Below are positions 1-7,783 of a DNA stretch of 64,000 bases, in pieces. Numbering within the stretch: position 1 is the stretch's first letter; each line of letters starts with the position of its first letter. Location of the stretch: assembly GCF_900110815.1 (NCBI RefSeq), contig NZ_FOIT01000005.1, positions 50,256 to 114,255 of the forward strand, written 5' to 3'. The translations under genes and the position numbers were made by a program. The notes beneath the pieces are model-generated. The model had not been told where the DNA came from and did no database searches. It worked only from the letters and a program-made list of their open reading frames with translations. The stretch comes from Aliicoccus persicus (GTDB taxonomy: Bacteria > Bacillota > Bacilli > Staphylococcales > Salinicoccaceae).

Positions 1-117
1 CTCGCTCACAGACACGCAGATTGATTTGCGTTCCAATGGAGCTCGCTCACAGACACGCAGATTGATTTTCGTTCCAATGAAACTTGCTCACGGACACGCA
101 AACGGATTTAGTCACTA
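1..117. repeat. 41-bp tandem repeat array, right end
   Basis: Three copies of a 41-bp unit begin at 1, 42 and 83, each starting CTCGCTCAC or CTTGCTCAC, followed by ACACGCAGATTGATTTGCGT or a variant and ending CCAATGA. The array continues beyond the left window edge. It lies just past the terminator of the reverse-strand aldolase gene. The same unit recurs around 31.6-32.0 kb and 52.9-53.3 kb. Confidence 0.9.
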
Positions 118-160
118 AAAAAACGGCGTTTGCATCCTAAATTTAAGATGCAAACGCCGT
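115..160 (-). terminator. Terminator of the aldolase gene
   Basis: A perfect 14-bp inverted repeat (123-136 with 147-160, 10-nt loop) is followed on the reverse strand by a T tract. It is a strong Rho-independent terminator directly downstream of the aldolase stop codon. Confidence 0.9.
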
Positions 161-178
161 CTATCTTTCAAATTACTA

Positions 179-1060
179 TTAAAGCGAAGCCGTATAAATC
201 GATTCGATTGCCTCGTTCAATTTAAGCGTGAAATCTTCGTCGCTTTGATCTGCGCGTAAGTCTGAAGAAAGTGCGCGTGAGAAGCTGGCAATTACACCTT
301 CGTTACGTGCAAGGATTTCGTTTGCTTCTTGGCGAGAGTATCCACCAGAAAGTGCAACAACACGCACAACATGTGGGTGATTCACGAAATCTTTGTATAG
401 GTTGTCTTCCGTTGGCAATGATAACTTCAGCATAACGAACTCGCCATCTCTTAACGTTTCAAGTTGTTTTGCGATTTCTTCTTTCAAAATAACTTCAGCT
501 TCATGCTTGTCTTCAATCGTGATGTTTACTTCTGGTTCAACAATTGGCACTAAACCTTTCGCAATCACTTGTTTCGCAACTTCGAATTGCTGTTCAACAA
601 CAGCCTTAATACCTTCAGCATTTGCAGCGTTAATTGTAGAGCGCATCTTCGTACCGAAAATGTTGCGTGCAACAGCACGGTCTAAGAGCGAATCTAAGTC
701 TGGAATGGGCTTCATTAACTGAACGCCGTTCGTTTCGTCTGCAAGTCCTTTGTCGATTTTTAAGAATGGAACGATGCCTTTTTCAGCTAAATAATCTGCG
801 GTGTAAACACCATCGATTGTACGGTCCATCGTTTGTTCAAATAGGATTGCTCCGATAACACGGTCCGAGTTAAACACGCGCGACTTGATGATGCGCGTTC
901 TCATTTCGTGAACGAGGTCAAACATTTCTTCTTCTGTTGAGTATTGGTCTTCGTCTACACCGTATGCTTTTAATGCTTTCGGCGTACTTCCACCGCTCTG
1001 ATCAAGTGCTGCAATAAATCCGTGGTCAGTTTTAATTTTTTCAAACTGTTTTTGATTCAT
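179..1060 (-). CDS. fda: Fructose-bisphosphate aldolase, class I
   Basis: This 293-aa cytoplasmic protein is a class I (Schiff-base) fructose-1,6-bisphosphate aldolase, which splits FBP into glyceraldehyde-3-phosphate and dihydroxyacetone phosphate in glycolysis and runs the reverse reaction in gluconeogenesis. It matches the staphylococcal class I enzyme along its length, including [13 protein letters not shown] near residues 18-30, FGTKMR at 135-140 and [10 protein letters not shown] at 209-218, where K212 is the expected Schiff-base lysine. The length is normal for the family. The start is the ATG at 1060 with AGGAGTG upstream on the reverse strand. It is monocistronic, with its own terminator on the left and the RND exporter diverging on the right. 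Confidence 0.95.
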   Translation of the reverse strand: MNQKQFEKIKTDHGFIAALDQSGGSTPKALKAYGVDEDQYSTEEEMFDLVHEMRTRIIKSRVFNSDRVIGAILFEQTMDRTIDGVYTADYLAEKGIVPFLKIDKGLADETNGVQLMKPIPDLDSLLDRAVARNIFGTKMRSTINAANAEGIKAVVEQQFEVAKQVIAKGLVPIVEPEVNITIEDKHEAEVILKEEIAKQLETLRDGEFVMLKLSLPTEDNLYKDFVNHPHVVRVVALSGGYSRQEANEILARNEGVIASFSRALSSDLRADQSDEDFTLKLNEAIESIYTASL

Positions 1061-1372
1061 GAATTACACTCCTAAATATTTAGTATCTTCTCTTATATTG
1101 TGTACAATTTTCAGCTAAAAATCAATTACTATCATTAGAATAAGGACTAAAACTTAACTTCACTAAGAAAATCCACAAAATAGCAATACAGCATCACATT
1201 TATCTTACGTTTTACACGAGAAAATTAAAGACACCCATGTTATTGATTAGGAATGGTCGTGGGCTGTGTTACTATTATTTTTAAGACTTTAAAAGTTCGG
1301 CATGAGCCAGTGATTCGAAGATAAAATACATCTAAATAGTTATTTGACGGATGCATTAATGGAGGATGGTAT
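1061..1372. other. Divergent intergenic region, fda / RND exporter
   Basis: This 312-bp gap separates the start of fda on the reverse strand from the RND exporter start on the forward strand, so it must hold both promoters. The only sites I can state firmly are the ribosome-binding sites next to each start (AGGAGTG for fda, GGAGG near 1361 for the exporter). I found no -35/-10 pair good enough to call, no small ORF and no repeat. Confidence 0.5.
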
Positions 1373-4324
1373 ATGAAAGCAATACTTGCCAGTATTTTAA
1401 AAAGAAGTCGCATTTTTGTTATTTTTATCTTTGCAATTGCATTGTTTGGTATTTATACATTTTTAACGCTGGATCAGCGCGAAATTCCTGAAACGAATAT
1501 TAACTTTGTAAATGTTACGACAGTATGGGGTGGGACAGATGCGCTGAGTATAGAGGAGAACGTGACGAACGTACTTGAGGTTGCAATCGCAGATGTTGAA
1601 GGGATTGCGTCTACGGTATCGACGTCGCAAGATGATGTTTCTGCGATTACATTAGAACTAAAAGACGATGCCGATAAAAACCAAGTGGTCAGCGGTGTGA
1701 ACAATGTGATCAATAGTACGTTGTCACAATTGCCTGAAACGGCGAATCGACCGGTTGCTTCGTCATTTTCCAATAATTTCCCACTCATCAGTTATTTATT
1801 TACAGCGGATACATATGAAGAACTTCAAGAAATTGAACAGCAAGTAATAGAACTGGAACAAGATATTCAAGCAGTTGATGGTGTTGCGCGTGTGTCGACT
1901 AAAGGGTATAGCGAGACATTTTATAACATCGCAATCGATCGGGATGCGATGTTAGAAGCAGAGATTTTCCCAATCCAAATTATAGATGAAATCAATACTG
2001 TACTTAGACCGGCAACACTTTCTACAAGTGACGAATCGGAAGATATTCGCATTGGATTCTCTGACTTAGAACCGTTAGAACGCATTGAAACCGTGGTGGT
2101 CAATGGAACACCACTCGTTGATATTGCGACAATTACAGAAGCATCTGAAATGCCTGAGGATATAATCAGTTACCGTGGACAACCATCAGTGTCACTGACA
2201 GCGCTACTGGGTACGGGTGAAAATGCAACGACGGTTTCCAAACGTGTGGAAGAGATTATGGATGCTGCGTCAGCAGATTTTGATGATAACATCGAAGTGA
2301 CAATGATTCAGTCTGAACGAGAAAATGTCGAGGATATATTCTCCGGTCTATACCTTTCACTTGGATTGGCACTAATCGCTGTCGTAATCGGTACATTTTC
2401 TGGGCTGAGTGCCATCAGTGCCGTAGTTATTTCTATCACCATCGTACTCAGTGTGTTAATTGGTCTGATTCCAATTCCGTTTATGGATGTCGATTTAAAC
2501 ACGATTTCAGTCATCGGTTTGATCATTGCACTCGGGATTATCGTCGATGACTCAATCGTAGTCAGCGATAACATAGAGCGGCGACTCGCCCTGGGTGACT
2601 CTAGAAAAGATGCCATGACTATCGGAACTCAAGAAGTGGCACCTTCTGTCATCGCTTCAACGATTGCAATCGTGTTTACATTTTTACCACTGCTTTTATT
2701 ATCCGGTGCAAACGGTCAGTTCATCCGAGCGTTACCGTCTATTTTAATCACTACGATGATTGTCAGTACGATACTTGCACTCTTTTTTGTTCCGGCACTT
2801 AGATATTTACTTTCTGGATTTAAGGTTCAAAAAAGCCCAGGATTTTTTGGAGGACTATTTATGCGCGGCTCTAAAGTGTATGCATACAAATTGCTCGCGA
2901 ATTCAATTAAAAAACCATTCGTATCATTCATCATTGTTTTTATCGTGTGTGTGAGTTCGTTTGTTCTCGTTCGATTTACGCCATTCGAATTCTTCCCGGC
3001 GGCTGACCGTAATGAAGTGACGGCCGATGTCATCTATCCGACAGATCAACCGATAGATTCAACACATGAGGACATCATGGCGTTAGCAAACCAAATGGAA
3101 CTCGAGATGCCGCACGTAGAAGAGACGATTGTATTCACAGGGCAGGGGACGAACAACTTGTTCGGTGCTGATTTGTCGATGCCTGGTAGTAACACGGGAC
3201 AGATCGTTTTAAAAATCGATAAAGAGATCATGTCCGATGCTGAAACGATAGAAACTTATGAAGCTTCTTATCAAGATACATTCGGTAATGATCCGCTCAT
3301 TTTCTTTAATACAGTTGTGCAGGGTCCACCTGTGAATGCCCCGGTGATCATTGAATTATATAATGATGATCTTGATGTTCTGGTGAGTCGCGCAGATGAA
3401 GTGGCGAATTACTTTAGAGAGCAAGACATCGCAATCGAATCTAATGTCGGCGAGCCTGTTGAAACCGTCATGTATGAAATTGATAAGAGCGCGATTGAAA
3501 ATGCACCCGTGACTTATGGTCAAGCAAAAAGTGATCTCAACTTGTTTGGTAGAGGATTCCCGATAGATAGTGTCATCGAGTCGAATGCTGAGAAAGAAGT
3601 ACATATTCAATATGGACAAAGTGATGTAGCAGATATCAGCTATATTGAAGAAGTAAGTAGACAGAACTTGACTCCACTGATACAACATAAAGACGGCAAT
3701 CGATTTGTCGAGATAAAAATATTCACTGATGACACAGACATGGTTTATGACTATGTGGATGAATTGAGAGACAGTGTAGATGACGGCACAACGCTTATCA
3801 CTGAAGGTGATATTGAAGATACGTCGAGCTTCTTCGTTGAGATTGGTATATTATTCACAGTTATTATGATTCTTGTTTACCTCGTGCTTGCATGGGAGTT
3901 CAATTCATTACGCTTACCACTGGTCATTGTGTTTACGATTTTCCTTGCATTGAGCGGTGGCATCATCGGGCTGTTTATTACGCAAACACCGATTAGTTTC
4001 TTAGCAATTATGGGAATGGTCTCACTATCTGGAATTGTCGTGAGAAATGCTGTTGTCTTGATAGATTTCATTGAATATAGAAGAATAGAAGGTAAGATGG
4101 CGATTGAAGAAGCGATTGTAGATGCAGGGCTTGCGCGATTCAGACCTATCATTTTAACAATGTTGACGTCAATCATCGCGTTAGTGCCAGTTGCACTCTC
4201 AGGAGATGCGCTGTTTGTGCCACTCGCAATTACAATCATAGCAGGCATTACTTTCTCAACACTGTTATCATTGATTGCGACACCATCGTTGTATTACCTG
4301 TACTACAAACTCAAATATAAATAG
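1373..4324 (+). CDS. RND-family efflux transporter (AcrB/HAE1 type)
   Basis: The 983-aa inner-membrane protein has the RND layout: TM1 near residues 12-32, a large extracytoplasmic loop, TM2-TM6 at about 325-480, a second loop, then TM7-TM12 from about 830 to the end. TM4 carries the paired aspartates of the proton relay (GIIVDDSIVV, D392 and D393). Related Gram-positive proteins such as SwrC and the staphylococcal acriflavin-resistance-type protein export amphiphiles or lipid-like compounds by proton antiport. It is slightly shorter than AcrB (about 1050 aa). No membrane-fusion or outer-membrane partner is encoded nearby. The start has GGAGG about 8 nt upstream. A nitroreductase follows after 13 bp, probably in the same transcript. 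The substrate is unknown. Confidence 0.92.
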   Translation: MKAILASILKRSRIFVIFIFAIALFGIYTFLTLDQREIPETNINFVNVTTVWGGTDALSIEENVTNVLEVAIADVEGIASTVSTSQDDVSAITLELKDDADKNQVVSGVNNVINSTLSQLPETANRPVASSFSNNFPLISYLFTADTYEELQEIEQQVIELEQDIQAVDGVARVSTKGYSETFYNIAIDRDAMLEAEIFPIQIIDEINTVLRPATLSTSDESEDIRIGFSDLEPLERIETVVVNGTPLVDIATITEASEMPEDIISYRGQPSVSLTALLGTGENATTVSKRVEEIMDAASADFDDNIEVTMIQSERENVEDIFSGLYLSLGLALIAVVIGTFSGLSAISAVVISITIVLSVLIGLIPIPFMDVDLNTISVIGLIIALGIIVDDSIVVSDNIERRLALGDSRKDAMTIGTQEVAPSVIASTIAIVFTFLPLLLLSGANGQFIRALPSILITTMIVSTILALFFVPALRYLLSGFKVQKSPGFFGGLFMRGSKVYAYKLLANSIKKPFVSFIIVFIVCVSSFVLVRFTPFEFFPAADRNEVTADVIYPTDQPIDSTHEDIMALANQMELEMPHVEETIVFTGQGTNNLFGADLSMPGSNTGQIVLKIDKEIMSDAETIETYEASYQDTFGNDPLIFFNTVVQGPPVNAPVIIELYNDDLDVLVSRADEVANYFREQDIAIESNVGEPVETVMYEIDKSAIENAPVTYGQAKSDLNLFGRGFPIDSVIESNAEKEVHIQYGQSDVADISYIEEVSRQNLTPLIQHKDGNRFVEIKIFTDDTDMVYDYVDELRDSVDDGTTLITEGDIEDTSSFFVEIGILFTVIMILVYLVLAWEFNSLRLPLVIVFTIFLALSGGIIGLFITQTPISFLAIMGMVSLSGIVVRNAVVLIDFIEYRRIEGKMAIEEAIVDAGLARFRPIILTMLTSIIALVPVALSGDALFVPLAITIIAGITFSTLLSLIATPSLYYLYYKLKYK

Positions 4325-4337
4325 AAAGAGGATACGT

Positions 4338-4910
4338 GTGAGCGAAGTATTTAATACGATAAAAAATAGACGTACGGTCGGTGGAATGAATGACCAAGTG
4401 CCACCGAAAGAATCCATAGACCGCATGTTAGAAGCGGGCACATGGGCACCGAACCACCATTTAACGGAACCATGGAAGTTTATCGTCGTGACTGGAGAAG
4501 CGCGCGACCGCTTGTCAAAGGCGTTAAAAAAAGTCGCATACGGTCGTGTGAGAGAGCCGGATAGTGAGAGTGGTAAAAAGAAAATCGAAAAGATTGGGAA
4601 CCGTCTGTTCTTATCACCGGTTATTATTTTCATCGTGTACGTGCCGAGTGATAATCCGAAAGCAGATCCTTTAGAAGATAGAGCGGCAGTTGCGATTACG
4701 GGTCAGAACATGATGTTGGTGGCTGAAGAAGAGGGCTTGAATACACAGTGGTTGAGCGGACCGATTTATAATGTTGACTTGTTTAGGGATGCGCTTGGAC
4801 TTGTCGGAGACGAAGAAGTGTATGGTCTAATGCCGGTTGGTTACAGCGCAATCAAGAAAGAAGGTAAGCGTACGTCGTTCGAAGAGAAAACAGTATATTT
4901 AAATAAGTAG
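4338..4910 (+). CDS. Nitroreductase family protein (FMN-dependent)
   Basis: The 190-aa protein resembles the compact YdjA-type nitroreductases: an N-terminal NRRT (residues 10-13) expected to contact FMN phosphate, then the typical APNHHLTEPWKF segment. Members reduce nitro or quinone substrates with NAD(P)H as cytoplasmic dimers. The natural substrate cannot be told from sequence. I chose the GTG at 4338 because AGAGG precedes it at a good distance. The longer reading frame back to 4275 would overlap the RND gene and has no ribosome-binding site. A strong terminator follows, so it ends the RND-nitroreductase transcript. Confidence 0.85.
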   Translation: MSEVFNTIKNRRTVGGMNDQVPPKESIDRMLEAGTWAPNHHLTEPWKFIVVTGEARDRLSKALKKVAYGRVREPDSESGKKKIEKIGNRLFLSPVIIFIVYVPSDNPKADPLEDRAAVAITGQNMMLVAEEEGLNTQWLSGPIYNVDLFRDALGLVGDEEVYGLMPVGYSAIKKEGKRTSFEEKTVYLNK

Positions 4911-4935
4911 AACCTCGAGTCGAGGTTCTTTTTTA
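4909..4935 (+). terminator. Terminator after nitroreductase
   Basis: A 9-bp stem AGAACCTCG / CGAGGTTCT with a 3-nt loop is followed by six T residues. Confidence 0.9.
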
Positions 4936-4936
4936 T

Positions 4937-4951
4937 GTTAAAATATCGATA
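4937..4951 (+). promoter_or_regulatory. Extended -10 element of a probable leaderless mRNA
   Basis: TGTTAAAAT places an extended -10 (TG, one base, TAAAAT at 4939-4944) six bases before the ATG at 4951. No ribosome-binding site precedes that ATG. The spacing implies transcription starting at or next to the start codon. The -35 region overlaps the preceding terminator stem. Confidence 0.5.
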
Positions 4952-5406
4952 TGAAAATAATAGTAGGCAGTAAAAATGAACATAAAGTAAATGCAGTGAG
5001 ACAAGCAGCGAAAGAATTTTTTACAGATTTTGAAGTCAACGGAATGAAAACGAGCAGCGGTGTGAGTGAGCATCCAGTGGGTGATGATGAAACACTAACA
5101 GGTGCGATGAACCGCGCGAACGCCGGACGTGAAGCACATCCTGATGCATATTATACGATTGGACTCGAATCTGGATTTAATACAGTAATTGGAGAGACAT
5201 ATGTTTCCAATTGGTGTACGATAACAAATAAAACTGGAACAGTAGTGAATGTTGCGGGTATTCAATTTAAAAAGCCGGACGAATCAGGGCCGACGGGGTT
5301 TATCGGTGTGGTGTCGGGTGATGCTTTAACGCGGCAAGACATCATCGCACAATTAGTACGGGATGCATTTATTTTGATGAGGAGCAAAGAATATGACGAA
5401 AATTAA
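4951..5406 (+). CDS. DUF84 / YjjX-like inosine-xanthosine triphosphatase
   Basis: This 151-aa protein begins MKIIVGSKNEHKVNAVRQA, the hallmark of the DUF84/YjjX family of non-canonical purine NTP phosphatases, which clear ITP and XTP. The pattern SxNxxK at residues 7-12 is the substrate-phosphate site of the ITPase fold, and YTIGLESGF fits the family's second conserved block. It is somewhat shorter than E. coli YjjX (about 170 aa). Its 3' end overlaps the start of ddl by 14 bp, so the two are probably translationally coupled. No Shine-Dalgarno lies before the ATG and an extended -10 sits six bases upstream, suggesting leaderless translation. Confidence 0.82.
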   Translation: MKIIVGSKNEHKVNAVRQAAKEFFTDFEVNGMKTSSGVSEHPVGDDETLTGAMNRANAGREAHPDAYYTIGLESGFNTVIGETYVSNWCTITNKTGTVVNVAGIQFKKPDESGPTGFIGVVSGDALTRQDIIAQLVRDAFILMRSKEYDEN

Positions 5407-6445
5407 AGTGGCAATTTTATACGGTGGAAAATCTACAGAGCACGAGGTATCGATCCGTTCGGCAGCAAGTATCTTCAATGCAATCGATAAAGACAAGCAT
5501 GACGTCAAATTGATATACATCAACAAAGATGGTCGTTTTATCTATCATGAAAATAAGGAGATTATTCCTGTTGATGAGAGTGCGGGACATGTGTTGTCAC
5601 TCATGCCAGCGACTGGCTTTATGTTTAATGACAGAGTGCTAGACATCGATGTCGTGTTTCCGGTGCTTCACGGAAATGCCGGCGAAGATGGAAACTTACA
5701 AGGTATGCTCGAGATGTTAGAAGTTGCGTATGTGGGATGTAACACACGTGCTTCAGCGGTCTGCATGGATAAAGACATGACGAAACGATTGTTGACAGAA
5801 GCGGGTATTCAAGTGGCTCCAGGTCTCGTGTTTAAGCATTTCGAGAAGAACCATGTGTCTTTTGAAGCGGTAAAAAACGTGCTAGGCCTACCGATGTTTG
5901 TGAAGCCGGTGAACCAGGGATCTTCTGTCGGTGTGACGAAGTTGAGCGATGCAACTGAATTTCAAAAAGCGATGGATACTGCATTTTCTCTCGATACGAA
6001 AGTGATGATTGAATCGGGTATAGTGGGTCGTGAAATTGAAGTTTCCGTACTTGGTAACGAGGATTTAACATTGAGCATGCCTGGTGAAATTGTGAGCAAC
6101 ATTGATTTTTATGACTATGAATCAAAGTATGTGTCTGACGATGGCGCAAGTCTTCGTATTCCAGCGATATTAACGGATGAAGAAATTGTGAAGATCCAGG
6201 ACGTAGCAGCACGCACATATCGTGCGCTTGATTGTGAAGGGTTATCGCGAGTGGATGTATTCTTGACCGAGTCTGGTGAAGTCATTGTAAATGAAGTGAA
6301 CACATTGCCAGGTTTTACGAACATCAGTATGTATCCGAAATTGCTGGAAGTCAGTGGCGTTCCATATTCAGAGTTAATCACACAACTTATCCAATTAGCA
6401 AAAGACCGTTATGCGTTGAATGGTCAGTTAAAGAGAAGTTTATAG
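5393..6445 (+). CDS. ddl: D-alanine--D-alanine ligase
   Basis: Ddl joins two D-alanines with ATP, supplying the dipeptide for the peptidoglycan stem. The 350-aa length is normal for the family. Visible ATP-grasp landmarks are YGGKSTEHEVS (10-20), HGNAGEDG (93-100), KPVNQGSSVGV (171-181) and the metal-binding EVN (301-303) within NEVNTLPGFTN. The omega-loop region YDYESKYVSD is Tyr-containing, as expected for the vancomycin-sensitive D-Ala-D-Ala type rather than D-Ala-D-Lac ligases. The ATG has GGAG upstream inside the preceding gene, with which it overlaps. In Staphylococcus ddl usually precedes murF; here murF is not adjacent and hairpin repeats follow. Confidence 0.96.
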   Translation: MTKIKVAILYGGKSTEHEVSIRSAASIFNAIDKDKHDVKLIYINKDGRFIYHENKEIIPVDESAGHVLSLMPATGFMFNDRVLDIDVVFPVLHGNAGEDGNLQGMLEMLEVAYVGCNTRASAVCMDKDMTKRLLTEAGIQVAPGLVFKHFEKNHVSFEAVKNVLGLPMFVKPVNQGSSVGVTKLSDATEFQKAMDTAFSLDTKVMIESGIVGREIEVSVLGNEDLTLSMPGEIVSNIDFYDYESKYVSDDGASLRIPAILTDEEIVKIQDVAARTYRALDCEGLSRVDVFLTESGEVIVNEVNTLPGFTNISMYPKLLEVSGVPYSELITQLIQLAKDRYALNGQLKRSL

Positions 6446-6472
6446 GATTGATTAATAATACTTTTTAGTAGC

Positions 6473-6560
6473 CTGCTACTTCGAGCCAAAAAAATGTGGT
6501 GAAGTAGCAGCTTTTCCTATAACCTGCTACTTCAAGCCAAAAAATAGCCGTGAAGTAGCA
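6473..6560. repeat. Two GCTACTTC hairpin repeats
   Basis: Two inverted repeats follow ddl: CTGCTACTTC / GAAGTAGCAG (6473-6510, 10-bp stem) and TGCTACTTCA / TGAAGTAGCA (6525-6560, 10-bp stem), with A-rich loops of 16-18 nt. They sit about 51 bp apart and belong to the hairpin family found at 9.7, 17, 25 and 46 kb. Confidence 0.85.
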
Positions 6561-6605
6561 ACCTTAAAAAGATTACAACAAAAAAACGGTCATGGCACAC
6601 TCAAT

Positions 6606-6665
6606 GCACTGTAACCCGAATAAGAGACGCTTTTTATAAGCTGTCTATTATTCGGGTTACAGTGC
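6606..6665 (+). promoter_or_regulatory. Long perfect hairpin abutting the GGDEF start codon
   Basis: An 18-bp perfect inverted repeat (6606-6623 with 6648-6665; arms start GCACTGTAACCC and end GGGTTACAGTGC) encloses a loop that folds further (AGAC GCTT / AAGC GTCT, one bulge). The whole 60-nt element is almost one hairpin. It ends 4 nt before the ATG at 6670 and contains the place where a ribosome-binding site would be expected. It has no U tract, so it is not an ordinary terminator. Confidence 0.75.
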
Positions 6666-6669
6666 AAAT

Positions 6670-7725
6670 ATGTTAAAACATTATTTTATATTAGCCTGTG
6701 TTGCCATTACTTTAGTTTATGTCTACTCCCGTTGCGAACCCCTGTTAAGACGTTTAGGTGATAAGAATAGTTTAAGTAGTGTAATCGTCTACGGTGTCGT
6801 GTTTGGACTCTTAGCGATATTGTTAACATTTTTCAGATATGATGGAGGGACTGGTCCTGTATACTCATTGAGTTATACAGCCATAGTTGTTGCATTGGTG
6901 TATAGAGGATCATATGTATATTTCATCAGCCTTAGTATTTATTTTGTATGGCTGTATACAACACCTTTCTTTACAGCACAAACGCCCGCATTGTATTTTA
7001 TCGGTATAGTAACACTCGGGTATATTATATATTTAATTTTCAGGAAAATATCTATTTTTTGGCTGAGTATCCTGATCATTAGTATCACTAGATTGACATT
7101 TTTTATAACACTAGATCAGTTTACACCCTATATTGAATCATCGGTAAATCTTTACATCTTACAAATGATTTTAACGATTGTCATCTTAGGTGTTGTTGTG
7201 TTAGAAATACAACATCTAAGACGTATGAAAGAGTTAAATCGCTATTACGAAAAACGAACATATCTAGATGATTTAACAGGGGCTGAAAATAGACGCAGTT
7301 TAAGAAGAAGCCTGGAGCAAGCGGAAGGTGAGTTGTCTCTTGCAATTATTGATATCGATCGTTTTAAACGAATCAATGATACCTTTGGTCACATTCGAGG
7401 TGACCAGCTCTTAGTAGATCTTACTCATAGAATTAATCAATTGATGAGTAATAATTCTAGTCTGTACCGAGTTGGTGGCGATGAATTTGTTATTTTATTT
7501 CACAATATTTCAAAAAAACAGGCAGTGGAGGAAATGGCTAAGATTATAAATAATTTAGAAATTATCGTTGAAGATAAAGAAGTTAAGGACCAATATGAAG
7601 TTACAATGTCTGTCGGACTCGCAAATTATCCGAAAGATGTCGATGATTACAAGGATTTGTATGCAGCAGCTGACTCAAAAATGTACATGTCTAAAGATGC
7701 TGGACGTGATACGCTACAATATTAA
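6670..7725 (+). CDS. Membrane-anchored diguanylate cyclase (GGDEF)
   Basis: The 351-aa protein has about six N-terminal membrane segments (residues 1-180) like the sensor part of staphylococcal GdpS, a short linker, then a GGDEF domain from DDLTGAENRR (200-209). The active site is intact: DIDRFKRINDTFGH (228-241) and the GGDEF motif itself at 269-273. An inhibitory RxxD site is not present before the motif. By family it should make cyclic di-GMP, although in staphylococci the GdpS protein acts independently of that activity. The ATG at 6670 has no visible Shine-Dalgarno and is directly preceded by a 60-nt hairpin. A 12-bp-stem terminator follows. Confidence 0.9.
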   Translation: MLKHYFILACVAITLVYVYSRCEPLLRRLGDKNSLSSVIVYGVVFGLLAILLTFFRYDGGTGPVYSLSYTAIVVALVYRGSYVYFISLSIYFVWLYTTPFFTAQTPALYFIGIVTLGYIIYLIFRKISIFWLSILIISITRLTFFITLDQFTPYIESSVNLYILQMILTIVILGVVVLEIQHLRRMKELNRYYEKRTYLDDLTGAENRRSLRRSLEQAEGELSLAIIDIDRFKRINDTFGHIRGDQLLVDLTHRINQLMSNNSSLYRVGGDEFVILFHNISKKQAVEEMAKIINNLEIIVEDKEVKDQYEVTMSVGLANYPKDVDDYKDLYAAADSKMYMSKDAGRDTLQY

Positions 7726-7746
7726 ATAATATGTTTGTACACAAAG

Positions 7747-7780
7747 AAATCCGAACAATTTGTTGTTCGGATTTTTTATC
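7747..7780 (+). terminator. Terminator after the GGDEF gene
   Basis: A 12-bp stem (AAATCCGAACAA / TTGTTCGGATTT, 4-nt loop) leads into a T-rich run. It sits in the 58-bp convergent gap with the peptide-binding protein gene. Confidence 0.88.
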
Positions 7781-7783
7781 TTA

